Source: Actinernus sp. WN-2022
Lineage: Eukaryota > Cnidaria > Anthozoa > Actiniaria > Actinernidae
Direction: 5' to 3'
Assembly: GCA_030867875.1 (NCBI GenBank)
Contig: JAOWCC010000577.1
Coordinates: 86,471,740-86,535,739 of the forward strand
Length of the DNA stretch: 64,000 nt
The notes beneath the pieces are model-generated. The model did not search any database. It was not told the origin of the DNA and saw only the letters and a program-made list of their open reading frames with translations. Numbering within the stretch: position 1 is the first letter of the stretch; each line of letters starts with the position of its first letter. Shown here in pieces: positions 1-11,610 of this stretch. Made by a program: the position numbers and the translations under genes.

Positions 1-384
1 GCTCGTTATATGGCGTTTCACATATTTACCGATGTTTCACGCGAAGAAATAAATAATCATGATGAAAAACTCAATGTAAAGTAGGGCTTACCTTGAAGCT
101 TTTTGTTAATCTATAAGCCTTCACAAACAAAGTTTATATACTTATGACTTACGGGTTGTGTTTATTCGGTCCTTATGATTCACAAACTTCCACAAGAAAA
201 TAACATCTACTTAGATCAATAAATAACACAACGAGACCTTGTCCTACAAATGTGTAATTGGGAACGGTGCGACAAAATAAGAGTGTACTTACTTGAGTTA
301 TTGTCCTTGTTTTTCTTGATAGAAAAACAACAAGTGACAGCAACCGGCGACCTCTGAATGAAACTAGAATGCTCTTCTTTCTAT
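1..384. other. Unassigned AT-rich sequence
   Basis: No convincing coding frame, repeat or RNA gene was seen. It is the left flank of the first foldback element. Confidence 0.5.
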
Positions 385-2060
385 GAAGCTTTTTTTTACG
401 GACAAAATAGTGAACATGTTTATTTCGATGTTATGCCGTAATAAATCGAATACCAAAAGCATTACATCAATGTTCTGTCTTATATATCGAGTTTGGTATC
501 GATATGTACATCAAGATCGAAACTGCAACGTATCATCTTGCACAATCATGTCTCGATACAACTAAAATATGAGGAAACGGAAACATCTTGGAATACGGCA
601 AGTGACGTCATAGTGTCATGTGAAGCTACCATCCGTGAACGAGAGTAAATCTTGACAAATGATCCTGTACTAGTTATAGAGTCGCTCGAACGTCGGTGTT
701 GACGATTTAGATAAATTTAACTAAATTAGTTAACTATTTAGTTGATGCCGCCAAAATTAGTGTAACCGCAAGACCATGCAACCGGCACTGCGAAATTAGA
801 GAGGTTGAATATCAACTTCAGTTAACAACAGTACCGTTGATTCCCATACAAAAGTACACAGTAGACTAGACAAGTCAACGTCTCCCCGGATCTGAGGACC
901 ATTGGTACATGGAATTTCAAAATTGGTGACGTCAACTAAATTAGCACTAAATTTAGTTAAAGAAGAACTGAACCCTAAATCAATCCGACGAATTCACAAA
1001 CTTGTATTCAAGAGAAGGTCTGCTATTTTATTTCTTTGTGGTGCACGTCTAAAAAGAGGAAATACATTTTGAAGGTCGAAAAATAGCCAATTCTCCTCTG
1101 ATAAAGTTAGTTTGTATGGCGGCTCAATTCAGTGTTTTTTCCCTTATCGTACGTCATGCATACCAAGGAAAACAACCACACCTACAGCACAACGAAAGCA
1201 CAATAGTGCGCAATTATGAGTCGTTGGTTCATCTATTCAAAGCCGAGAACAACATGACAAATCTAATTAATTCCCCATATAGTACGTCACAGATTACAGG
1301 AATTGAACCGTCTGTACTTATAGCGGCGGTTGGGAGGAATATTTGTAGATGTTCTTTTCTTTTCTTGGAGCGACTCTATCGAAACATGTTATTAATTAAA
1401 GCTCATAGATAAGTGATACGAAGAAGTTTCGGATCGACACCAAAATCGATGTATAAGACAGAACGTTGATGCATGTATGATATTTGGTATTCGATATATT
1501 ACACATAACATCGATGTAGGACCTTTAGTATTCGATTTATTACACATAACATCGATGTAGGACCTTTAGTATTCGATTTATTACACATAACATCGATGTA
1601 GGACCTTTAGTATTCGATTTATTATACATAACATCGATGTAGGACATTTGGTATTCGATTTATTACACATAACATCGCTGTAGGACCTATAGTATTCGAT
1701 TTATTACACATAACATCGATGTAGGACCTTTAGTATTCGATTTATTATACATAACATCGATGTAGGACATTTGGTATTCGATTTATTACACATAACATCG
1801 CTGTAGGACCTATAGTATTCGATTTATTACACATAACATCGATGTAGGACCTTTAGTATTCGATTTATTATACATAACATCGATGTAGGACCTTTAGTAT
1901 TCGATTTATTATACATAACATCGATGTAGGACATTTGGTATTCGATATATTACACATAACATCGCTGTAGGACCTTTAGTATTCGATGTATTATACATCA
2001 GTAACATCGATATATAAGCACATTCAATATTTTGTTCGTATAAAAGCTTAATATATTTCA
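385..2060. mobile_element. Foldback-type element 1, long imperfect inverted arms
   Basis: The left arm (about 385-545) reads as the reverse complement of two separated blocks on the right: 385-455 matches about 1985-2060, and 456-545 matches about 1410-1490. What lies between those right-hand blocks is a 41-bp satellite, so the array appears to have expanded inside the right arm only. The centre (about 560-1410) has no recognisable transposase; its longest open frame (1116-1412, 98 codons) matches nothing I know. Exact ends and target duplication were not resolved. It is probably non-autonomous, superfamily unknown. Confidence 0.55.
1490..1990. repeat. 41-bp tandem repeat, about 12 units, with a 3-unit higher-order pattern
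   Basis: Successive units start every 41 bp (1501, 1542, 1583 and so on), each with ACATCGATGTAGGAC followed by TATTCGATTTATTA. Variants distinguish three unit types: CCTTTAG, CATTTGG, and CGCTG with CCTATAG. From about 1583 they recur as triplets (123 bp), which indicates amplification of a trimer after unit divergence. Confidence 0.9.
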
Positions 2061-2729
2061 CCGCCCTCGAGCTCCGTGTGTTGACATCGACTGATATCAA
2101 GCTTCATCTCAAACTGAAATCATTTGTCTCTTGATTTACTATTGGTTATAATCCACAAAACCAGTTCGTAGTTTCCAGAACATTTGTCCTTTGAACTCAT
2201 GAAAGCGGTTTTCACACGCCGTGGCAGATTTTCAGTTTTGCTCATTTCCATTCATTTTTACTGCATTTCCTCTTTTTGTAACACGGTACGAGGTCTCAAA
2301 AGTGAAGACTGCTGCTCCAACTTGAATTCTAGTGTGCATTTGGAGTGTTTTCGGTATTTCTCTGGCTTTAGAAAATCCATTCTTGTAGTCACTGCAAGTC
2401 GCGTGTCGAGTCGGTTTGTGCAATGAACCGTAGCGGCACGTGATTATGCAAATGTTTGTCAGAAAACTACCCTGTCACGCGCGCTTGTAAAACTTTAGGT
2501 TATAAAATAGTTAAAAAGAGTCGGCAGTCAGACTGTGGTTGTCTAGTTTTAATTTCTCTGATATTCACTAGTGAAATTATACTAAAACAATTATTCAATT
2601 CAGTCCTCGACTTCGTCTCGGTAAATATTAACTTCTTATTAAGCGAGGGCGAGGTCTTTACGGGAAAATATCAGACCGAGGTCTTGACAGTGCGGACCGA
2701 GCGAAGCGAGGTCCGTAAGTTTGATGTAA

Positions 2730-2873
2730 TATATAAAAAAACGAGAGCTAGTGTTTTACCAGGGTTTCCAAACACCGAGAAAGATGAAAGCACGAGGCCG
2801 CTTCGGCCGAGTGCTTTATTCTTTCGAGGTGTTTGGATTCCCTGGTGAAACACGAAGTGCGAGTTTTTTATAT
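2730..2873. repeat. Near-perfect hairpin (palindromic MITE-like), about 144 bp
   Basis: Left arm runs from ATATAAAAAAACGAG through CCAGGGTTTCCAAACACC; right arm runs from GGTGTTTGGATTCCCTGG to the matching CGAGTTTTTTATAT. The centre of symmetry is near 2801 in GGCCGCTTCGGCC. Open frames across it on both strands are mirror translations of the hairpin. Confidence 0.8.
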
Positions 2874-3003
2874 GACTTCTCAATCGAAAACAATACCCGC
2901 ATGCATAAATCATTAGAAAGTATTGTTTGCCTGGAATTTTATTGCATGCAATTATAGACTACAAGGGTAGTGATTGTTATTTTGTCACGGTCATTTCAAC
3001 AAA

Positions 3004-3085
3004 CGGCCTGATAGCGTAGTGGGCAAAACAGCGGACTAGTAGTCAAGAGTAGCCATGAGGATGATGGTTGACTCCCACTATGGAC
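3004..3085 (+). repeat. Degenerate tRNA-like head, possible SINE remnant
   Basis: It carries a box A-like TAGCGTAGTGGG and, about 55 bp on, a box B-like GGTTGACTCCC, the spacing of a pol III internal promoter. The cloverleaf is not intact, so it is not a functional tRNA. The tail is not clearly defined before foldback element 2 begins. Confidence 0.35.
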
Positions 3086-3479
3086 ACCGACTTCTATTTC
3101 CGTCTTCTCCTTCACTTCTCCATGTAAAGTCATACTTTTGTTGTAATCCTTGTAGCTTAATTAGGTCCAACACGTGCATGACTGATACCCAATGAGAACA
3201 CAGATGAACATCACTAGTGATTTGGATATCCCTAATCACTAGTGATGTGCATGTAGTGTTTGAAGCTTTCCGACGGAACAAGTGAAGTCGGAAAGCATAT
3301 TCATAACTATTTACCGCATCCAACAACAATACAACTGTACGGAGTGTGTTATTGTACTGTCGCCGTGGTGTGCAACGACAATAGCAGATTTATTATAACG
3401 TAACTTACAACTGAACAAACACTATAACTTCCATAAAGAGTTCCCGCCCTTTACGTCTATAATAGCCTATAATTCACGT

Positions 3480-4430
3480 GTGTCACAATGACTTTACACT
3501 TCGTGTTATAATAGATTACACTTCGTGCTTCACGTCTGTTACAATGACTTAGTACGCTTCACGTATGTCAGAATAACTTCACGTGTGTCCACAATGACTT
3601 GTTCACAATGACTTTCGTGTCCACAATGATTTTAATTACGTGTATGTGTATCTATAATAGCTGTACATTTAAGTGTGAACACAAGACTTAACAATGATAT
3701 GTATCTATAATAGCTTTATAACCTTGCGTATGTCTATGCAGAATGACTTACACTTACGTATACATGTATCGATAATAGCTGTACATAACGTGTCTACAAA
3801 GACTTGTACTCCACGTGTATCTAAAACAGTTTTACACTTACAAGTGTCTAAGCACTAGGACTAACATGTGCCCACAAAGACTTACACTGACATGGATATA
3901 TAATAGCTTTACAACGTTACGTATGTCTATGCACAATGACTTACGTGTCAACAAAGACTTACACTTACGTATACATATATGTATAATAGCTGTACATAAC
4001 GTGTGTCTACAAAGACTTGCACTCCACGTGTATCTAAAACAGCTTTACACTTACATGTGTCTAAGTACTATGACTTACATGAATCCACAAAGACTTACAC
4101 TCACATGGATATATAATAGCATAACACATTGTGTGTGTCTATGCACAATGATTTACATGTGCCCAGAATTATTTTACGCGTGTCCACAATGATTATTACT
4201 TACGAGTACATGTATCTAAACACAATGACTAAACGTGTGTCTACAATGACTTTACAGCACTCCACATGTATCTATAGTACCTTTACACCTTAGGTGTGTC
4301 TGCACAAAGACTTAATTGTGTCGATAATGACTTTACATGCATCACAATAGCTTACAGTGTACATGTCTCCATGACTTCGCGGTTTACAGGTGACAAAATA
4401 ACTTCACACGTAACTGTATAATAGTAAGTT
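3480..4430 (-). repeat. Left-arm irregular tandem array of foldback element 2
   Basis: Recurrent CACAATGACTTACACTTACGTG and TATCTATAATAGCT blocks with variable spacing; it is the reverse-orientation partner of the right-arm array. Open frames here follow the repeat and are not genes. Confidence 0.75.
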
Positions 4431-5239
4431 TTACAGTCCTAGAGTGTCCAATGACTTAACACTAATGAATTCAGACTTACGTGTTTCATACTATAATAAG
4501 TTTACATCAGTAAGATTGTCTAACAACTGGTTCAATTGTACTCAAATAATCTGCTGTCTTGATGCAATGAACATATGTGCAGACATTGTACTGCAAGCAA
4601 AATTAAAAAACGATCAACATCGTCAATCACCTGTAACTCTCGAACAGGTATACGCCCAGCTAGCATTCTGGTTAGCTGAAATTATTTTAACATTCTCGTT
4701 CTCCGTGAATAGCTATAAAAAAATGCCAAAAGCTCTTTGACGTATCTAAGATTTTCTCCTACTTGACATCGTTTCAAAATCCTATCGACTGTTCATTCTT
4801 CAGGAAACTAAATGAGCGGCACCGTAGCCAGTTGCACTAGCATCACAATGAATTACCTCGGTACACGGTATACTGCCGAATAGTACAATGTATATAATCC
4901 GTTAAAAGCATCAATATGGTGAAGCCAGAATCTAAATTCCGTCTAAGAATTTAGTTGAAACAACACAATATCGACCAATACCGCCTTGATTCATGATGCT
5001 TGTCCATTGAAGTCTCAAGAAAATGGATTGATTGAATGCTTGTGCATTCACAATATATAATGTCTCGAAAAAATTCGAGTAACACTTCTATAGCGAACGT
5101 GATAGAATCTGAATTCCTGCAATGCAAATGTTCATTGACTATCCGGCCTGCATCAAAAAGCCGAATCACTTGCATTAATGAGCTAGATAATTCAGCGACC
5201 TCTTAAAATTATTTCCAGCTATTCCGTCGTGAATATACA

Positions 5240-6130
5240 CAATTGTGACACATGTGAAGTGTAAGTCATTGTGACACACGTGAAGTGTAAGCTATTACAA
5301 TACACGTGAAGTGTAAGCTGTTGCAATACACGTGAAGGGTAAGCTGTTGCAATACACGTGAAGTGTAAGCTGTTGTAATACATGTGAAGTGTAAGTCATT
5401 GACACATGTGAAGTGTAAGTCATTGACACGTGAAGTGTAAGTCACTCTGACACACGTGAAGTGTAAGTCTTTGTATTGACACACGTGAAGTGTAAGCTAT
5501 TGCAATACACGTGTAAGTGTAAGCTGTTGTAATACACGTAATACACGTTAAGTGTAAGCTGTTGTAATACACGTGAAGTGTAAGCTATTGTAATACACGT
5601 GAAGTGTAAGCTGTTGTAATACACGTGAAGTGTAAGCTGTTGTAATATACGTGAAGTGTAAGTCATTGACACATGTGAAGTGTAAGTCACTGTGACACAC
5701 GTGAAGTGTAAGTCTTTGTGAAACACGTGAAGTGTAAGCTATTGTGCAAGCTATTATATCACGTGAGTGTAAATCATTGTGACACACGTGAATTGTAATT
5801 GTAATTGTAAGCTATTATAGCACGTGAGTGTAAGCCATTGTGATACACGTGAATTGTAATTGTAAGCTATTATAGCACGTGAGTGCAAGTTATTGTGACA
5901 CGTGAATTGTAATTATAAGCACGTTAGTGTAAATCATTGTGTCACACGTGAATTACAACATATTATAAAACTAAGTGTAAGTCATTCTGACACACGTGAA
6001 GCGTAAGTCATTCTGACATACGTGAAGCGTACGTAAGTCATTGTGACAGACGTGAAGCCTGATATATTATAGCACGAAGTGTATTCTATTATAACACAGT
6101 GTAAAGTCATTGTGACACACGTGAATTATA
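5240..6130 (+). repeat. Right-arm tandem array, about 26-bp unit
   Basis: The unit ACACGTGAAGTGTAAGC plus TGTTGTAAT recurs about every 26 bp between 5270 and 5730, then breaks into longer variants (GTAATTGTAAGCTATTATAGC). Antisense open frames spelling repeated LHFTC-type peptides are artefacts of the unit. Confidence 0.8.
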
Positions 6131-6329
6131 GGCTATTATAGACGTAAAGGGCGGGAACTCTTTATGGAAGTTATAGTGTTTGTTTGTTTGTAAGTTACGT
6201 TATAATAAATCTGCTATTGTCGTTACACACCTCGGCGACAGTACAATAATACACTCTATACAGTTTTATTGTTGTTGATGCGGTAAAGAGTTATGCATCA
6301 TTGGGTATCCAGATTCATACATGTGACCA

Positions 6330-7856
6330 AATGCAGCCCTCTGATTGACTAAAAAGCTAATGAATTATTCATGAGTTTGAGAAATTTCCCGTAAAGACCG
6401 AGCGGACGAGGTTAATAAGATGTTTATTATATGGCACTTTTTTTAGTTGGAAAATAGAAACAAAAATATAAAGCCGGCCGAAGTTAATATTTTACATCCG
6501 GTTGGTGCACCGCGCGTCTTGATTGTAGTTTTCGCGCCCTTTTTGAGTTTTGTTTCACGACTCAAACCACAAAATGAACACAGTCGTGGAAGGTTCTAAT
6601 CTGTAAAGGCTCAAATCAACGATATTTTGAAGAATTTATCCGTATGATTAGAACTACATTTGATTTCTGAAGGCAACACTACTTTTTTGTTGATGAATTG
6701 AGAAAGAATAAGTTTTTCTAAAGAAAACATACGGGTTAAAGGACGAAAACATCTCTAAAACTCAGTGAAGTCAGTCAATTTCTCGATCAACACTCGTCAC
6801 CTGTTTTGCGAACCTTAAACAATTTGTACCTGGTTATCACTGGAAATCTGTAAGTGGCATCCAGAGACACTGCCAATATTAGCAGCCATCAAAACTCGCT
6901 TGGCTGTTTTCCTCAGCAGTACCGGGAAAGGGACTGCCGTGGACAACGAGGGACGAGTTGGAGCTTTGTTGGTTGGTGTACAAGATATTTTTGCTTTGCA
7001 GCAAAAAATTGACGTGACTTTTCGAAGCCCCTATTCCAAAACTGAGTGGATATTGACTAGCCTTGGGAAATTTTCATCAGATAGGAATCTTTGGATACTA
7101 TTTGAAAACACGAAAGCCGGTGTTCCAGGCTCGTAAAATCGTATACTTCACCGCTAACTTTGGGAATGTCCAATGAAGAACTTGGATAACAGGTGGTCGA
7201 AGTCAGCTGGAGGTAAGGTTGCAAATATTAGGTTTACCTTGTTTATCGACTCCAGGAACCGACAGAGGGTTTTTATGTCACTAGCTATTTTCTCTAAAAT
7301 TATGACAGTTCAGCTGTGTTTAGATCTATTAAAGTTTGCCGGGCATTAACAGCCAATCAGAGTGAGCGTTTTTACCGGAAGTAGCTCTTGCCATATCATA
7401 ATCACTAATATTCACTTCGACTTCAGTGAATAATTGTTGTGTCCCCCCATTGTGTGCGTCAGGTGTACTTGAGAGGATAACGCTCGTTAAAGACTACAGT
7501 TTGTAAATCGATGTAAGCAAATTCTATTGCATGATCCACATATACTTATTTTAGGCGATTGAAAGGGATATGCTCTAAGACATTTTTCATCCATGTGGGA
7601 GTGTGTTTCTTCAAGAGACCATCACATAAGAGAACCGATCTCCTATATTGGGGTCTCTCCCCATGAGAGTCTGCGCCGATTTTTAACCTGCATAAATTAG
7701 TTAGACTATTTTTACCACTCTATCCGATTGGTTGTGGGTGTCACCTGTCCGAATGAACCGGAGGGCGGCGAGAGCAGAATAATGCATTCAGTGTTTTACT
7801 CAGTAACCAAAGCATTCACAATGTTCTACTTTCACGACAGTAGCTCTACAGATTCA
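6330..7856. other. Mostly unique sequence, no supported gene
   Basis: No recognised protein was found. A 79-codon frame at 6900-7136 has no family resemblance. At about 6385-6430, CCCGTAAAGACC and GTTAATAAGA mirror 2620-2665 on the other side of foldback element 2. A GT donor-like GGAG/GTAAGG lies at 7214, without a convincing exon. Confidence 0.4.
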
Positions 7857-8139
7857 TAAAGTAAAGTAAAGTAAAGCAACTTTATCGGTAACTCGTGACA
7901 ATCTAGTGTGACTGATAACTTGAGGCCAAGGTTGGACCTACAATTTTACCGGCGTCCTTATCCGAGGCTAGAAGACGTGAAGGTCTTACCATTGGCAGTT
8001 TAAGAAAGAACGAGATTGTTTCATAAAGGCAGCACCTTCTACTCAGTTATTTTGAGACCTCGAGTGTTGGTCCGGCCGGGGTTTGAACCCGCGACCTCCC
8101 GCTCGACAGACCGGAGCTTAACCACTGAGCTAACCGGGA
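7857..8139 (-). mobile_element. Full-length tRNA-derived SINE
   Basis: On the minus strand the head reads TCCCGGTTAGCTCAGTGGTT (box A) and then GGGTTCAAACCCC (box B), a well-preserved tRNA-like 5' part. It is followed by a family-specific body (AACTGAGTAGAAGGTGCTGC, TCTTCTAGCCTCGGATAAGG) and ends in a short TTTAC/TAAAG simple-repeat tail at 7857-7880. Transcription would be by RNA polymerase III from the internal promoter and mobility depends on a LINE. As I recall, this body and tail are common in coral genomes. Confidence 0.85.
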
Positions 8140-8544
8140 CTTGGTATGATGTTACGATACGATACTGAAGGGCAAGATCCGCGCGTCATTGATAGGCTGT
8201 AATTACTGTGTAGGTTATGTGCTTGCTGTTCGTATTCTCCAACATTTAAGCTTTCTTCTTAATTCAGGGAATACTGGTACCATAATAGTCTCCATTGGGG
8301 AGGAGAGGAGCAATCCTTTGACGGGTTTATGTTCTTCGCATTCCTTGCAGCTTGGCATCTAGAGGAGAGCGATTGACGCAAATTCGCGAGTGCTTTGTCG
8401 TACGCTGTACTTCAGGCTAATTCTGATCGTCTTCATTTGTATTTTTACTATAGTTCATTCCGTGCTCTTTATTATTCTTGTGTTTTGACGTGAAGTTTAC
8501 TAAAACAGCGAGATTAATCCACAAAATACGTTTTGTAACTTGAT

Positions 8545-8965
8545 GATCATGCATGCTAAGTTGTAGCTTGAGAGAACAGCCGCCTTCGCCTGTTTTCTCA
8601 GGCTAGCTAAGTTGACGACTCATGCACGAATCACTGAAGTCGTGTAGGCGATCGGACTCAGTGTGAGCATATAGAGTTTGATAGTTTGGGGCGGAGATAA
8701 CGGCTATCAGTTTCCAAAGAGCAAGATCTCTCCTGTTATCAAGATGGCGAGCAGCAAATAATTTGATAATGGTTTGATAGTTTGGGGCGGAGATAACGGC
8801 TATCAGTTGCCAAAGAGCAAGATCTCTCCTGTTATCAAGATGGCGAGCAGCAAATAATTGCTGCGCAGTGAGCGAAGCAGCAGTTAATATTCTGTACGGG
8901 AGGAAAAATCTCGATTCATTTTCGACCACAATGCCTTGCGCGAACAGGTTTTTTCCCCTCCCCAC
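8545..8965. repeat. Dispersed repeat with an internal 96-bp tandem duplication
   Basis: The block GATAGTTTGGGGCGGAGATA through GATGGCGAGCAGCAAATAAT occurs at about 8681 and again 96 bp later (8777). A diverged copy of the whole family lies at about 14690-14930 (TAAGTTGACGACTC, GGGCGGAGATAATG, AAGATCTCCCCTG). The 120-codon minus-strand frame across it repeats accordingly and is not taken as a gene. Confidence 0.65.
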
Positions 8966-9629
8966 TGGGTAATATTTTTGCAGCCAATGTTTTAATAAGT
9001 GGGCTCCGCGTAACGGCGTTCAGATCGACGATTAATAACATGTATATATATATGTTTTGGGTCTTTGTATTCTCCATCATTTTGATAAGCTTCCTTCTTC
9101 AGGAAATGTGCTGGTACAATTACAATTGTTACTAGGGAGGGGAGAGTAATTCGTTGTCAGGTTGTTGGGTGTGTAATCCGACCACGATACTTTGCGGGCG
9201 GTGATAAGCTTGAAGATATCTCTTCCTTTCGCCAAAAGTTTCTAGTGGAAGACGTTCTGGTTAGTGACATAACTAATGATTTTCAGTATTTATTCTACTC
9301 ACATTACCCCAGTGGTCAGTGGAAATCCCTTGGGTTTTGGAAATAACTATTTCTTTTGTCTTAATAGGATCGAAATTGTAAAGAACTCACGGGGAATTTT
9401 ATTTGGCCGAATGGGGATCGACAAGCCGTGGCGTGCACATTTGTTTTCAAACTTTCGCTTTCATTTCAGTCACTATTTCTGAAATTATGCTGGGATTCTA
9501 GTAATAATCTTAAGATTGATTCGAAAACGATTCTTCTGTTCTACATTAACAGTGTTGAAAGTACGACGAGCTCAAATTCGACGACGTAAAGTGATTGATA
9601 TTTCTAGGAGTCATTGCACTACTAAAAAA
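8966..9629. other. Unassigned sequence
   Basis: About 50 bp at 9067-9150 (TGTATTCTCCATCATTTTGA, GGTAC, GGGAGGGGAG) resembles 8230-8310, so a diverged repeat is present. No coding frame is recognised. Confidence 0.4.
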
Positions 9630-10082
9630 TAATAATAATGTCTTTATTTCTCAACCGGTAAAATACATACCGAGTCTTACAGTCATAATAATAAAAGAAA
9701 TATTAGTAATAATACATCATAATAAGTATAGTAAATACAAATGTAACAGTTGTCTATAATTAAAGGGCCAAGTTATATCTAAAGATTAATATATTACAAC
9801 CGAGTTCTTGAAGCGAGAGGTGTTTAATTTAGGCCAAAGGGAGGATTGTTTTCCGAGGTTCCTGGAAGGAGGTTTAATTTTAGGCATAAGCTGAATCAGA
9901 GAGTGATTAGAATTATTGCGGACTTTACTGAAAATCTGTCTATCACACCTCTGGAGTAATTCTCTGATTCGTAAGTGACTAGTAGTGTATTTTCTCTTAA
10001 AACATCTGTCTAGAAAACACTGGATGATAGATAAGTCAGGCTCAGAAGAGCCGTACACACAGGTAGGCCATAAGTTATCTTA
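9630..10082 (-). pseudogene. 5'-truncated LINE: C-terminus of reverse-transcriptase ORF and 3' end
   Basis: The minus-strand frame 10058-9786 (90 codons, open further upstream to about 10082) contains SSEPDLSIIQ, RCFKRKYTTSHLRIRELL and RFKNS, the conserved tail after the RT domain of jockey/CR1-type LINEs: a basic segment, then RxxNSFV-like. The catalytic domains are absent. The 3' end is a short ATT-repeat tail (about 9630-9645), a normal LINE terminus. It is a dead-on-arrival copy. Assigning a clade needs a database search. Confidence 0.65.
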
Positions 10083-10144
10083 GGTACTGCTATAGATTAA
10101 AAAAAGTGGTCGATTTCTGACTGGTTCAATCCTTCTTTTTTTAG

Positions 10145-10313
10145 GGATCTTAGGATAAAAATGCATTTTACTATCAACAACAACTGTCCTGCTAAGCCTT
10201 CTATATCCCCTAAAGTCGTCATTTTAGAAGGAAATATAGGAGTTGGTAAGGCACCTTTGGCGTATCTGTTGGCGAGGAAGCTGACAGGCCAAGGACATGC
10301 CAAATACATTTAG
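10145..10313 (+). pseudogene. P-loop kinase fragment, deoxynucleoside-kinase-like
   Basis: An open frame from ATG 10161 to TAG 10313 (50 residues) contains VVILEGNIGVGK followed by LAYLLARKL, which closely fits the Walker A start of the deoxynucleoside kinase family (EGNIGxGK[S/T]T). Those enzymes phosphorylate deoxynucleosides in the salvage pathway. The two residues after the Lys are Ala-Pro instead of Ser/Thr-Thr, so Mg-ATP binding is doubtful. The family is normally about 200-260 residues, so only the N-terminal end is here. A pyrimidine tract with AG (to 10144) directly precedes and the frame stays open back to it, so it could be one exon. The segment just after the stop is partly duplicated (about 10290-10355 and 10372-10445). 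It could instead be a retrocopy or a virus-derived remnant; I cannot tell which. Confidence 0.4.
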
Positions 10314-10839
10314 TTTCATGTAAAATCGTAACTTAATTTCTCCGTTCAACTTCATCTTTTATCACTCAATAGGCCAAGGACATATGTAGGCCAAGTACAT
10401 TTAGTTGCTTGTTAGATCATAAGTTGATTTCTGTTCAACTATATCTAGCTAGAAGCATTATATAACTGGAAATACCAAGTGATGTTAATTATGGCACATC
10501 CCAAGTTCATCATTCAATAGTTCATCATTCAATTCCTATACAAACGTCTGTAAAATTTTCCGAAATTTTCCAAGTTTGCGGGCCTGTATCTTTGCTCCTA
10601 TTAGTCAAGATATAACTCTCAAATTTGGGATTTTGACTAACTTCGAGGTGCTCTTTTCAGCAGTATCGACGGTTTTGCTGTTATACGTATATATATCAAA
10701 AGTTCAAAAAACAATTGACAATGACAAACAAATTTAGGTTGCGTATAATCATAGAAGTATCAAACAGTTTTTACATGTTTTGTTGTTTTACCTTTCAAAT
10801 TGAATGGAAGTTGAAATTTATTTGCTTCTATAAATACCT

Positions 10840-11222
10840 TTAATAATAACAATATCATCACAGGAAGCCCAAGTTCTGTTTATGTAAATTTAATCTAATA
10901 AGGGTTTGTATGGGGGTTTTAAAATCTAGCTTTTCGATAAATATACTGTAATAAAAATGAATAAAACTTACCTGGTGTCTATAAGCTGTGTTTGTATGTC
11001 GTTTCAGCGAATTTTGGCGAATTTTACATCCCTTATTCTACATACTAAAGAAGAAAACAACGTACAGACACAGCCAAGACACAGCTTATAAACACCAGGT
11101 ATTTTTTATTCATTTTTATTACAGTATATTTATCGAAAAGCTAGATTTTAAAATTCCCATGCAAACCCTTATAAATTAAATTTACATAAACGGCGCTTGG
11201 GCTTCCTGTGATGTCATTATTA
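10840..11222. mobile_element. Palindromic MITE, arms about 150 bp
   Basis: The left arm starts TAATAATAACAATATCATCA then CAGGAAGCCCAAG; the right arm ends CTTGGGCTTCCTGTGATG then TCATTATTAA. The arms share TTTTAAAATCTAGCTTTTCG and TATACTGTAATAAAAATGAA and meet near 11002-11070. There is no coding capacity. The superfamily is not assigned. Confidence 0.85.
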
Positions 11223-11610
11223 AGACATGGAAGTTACAGTTCATGCATGTGTTCATTTTTAATTCACCCTTTCAAATGTAATAATTAAGTTCATTGACTG
11301 GTACACCTTCAATTTATTCAGTTAAGAAATAAATATTTTTTATTTCTTGTCAATCTGTAGATTGTAGGATGATATCAAATAACAATTTGATAAATTGTCA
11401 TCCTTTCTGAAAAACGCAATATCTTAAACATCTCCAAGAAGTTACTAAAAGCGGAGAATGATAATTTACCAGTTAACCAGGTTTACTTGTCTAATCCAAC
11501 CCTAAATTAGTGACCATAGGTTCCAGTTGGTTAGGCTATTGAAACATTTGGGGACATGATAAGAGTACTTGGATTAAAAAAGATATATTGGTTTGCCTGT
11601 GGTGCGGAAA
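11223..11610. other. Unassigned AT-rich sequence
   Basis: Nothing recognisable. It separates the palindromic MITE from the 65-bp satellite. Confidence 0.5.

Larger units (their letters stand above)
3171..6326. mobile_element. Foldback-type element 2, 3.2 kb, satellite-bearing inverted arms
   Basis: Outer arms match in inverse orientation: CATTGGGTATC near 6299 with its complement near 3188, then GATGCGGTAAA (6279) with TTTACCGCATC (3311), then GTTACGTTATAATAAATCTG (6194) and AAGGGCGGGAACTC (6147) with their complements at 3388-3460. Inside, both arms continue as arrays of ACACGTGAAGTGTAAG-type repeats, inverted between arms. The left arm has about 100 extra bp (3196-3295) containing two small perfect hairpins. 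The centre (about 4430-5240) has no recognised gene. This is the architecture of a non-autonomous foldback transposon. Confidence 0.75.

Noticed and set aside
5266..5787. Minus-strand frames of 72-94 codons with LHFTC repeats
   Set aside because: They are translations of the 26-bp array in foldback element 2.
8131..8139. Functional tRNA gene on the minus strand at 8060-8139
   Set aside because: Box A and box B are good but the sequence continues into a SINE body with a simple-repeat tail, so it is a SINE head.
8603..8965. 120-codon minus-strand ORF with a duplicated peptide
   Set aside because: The duplicated peptide reflects the 96-bp DNA duplication in a dispersed repeat; the related copy at 14700 is not open across the same span.
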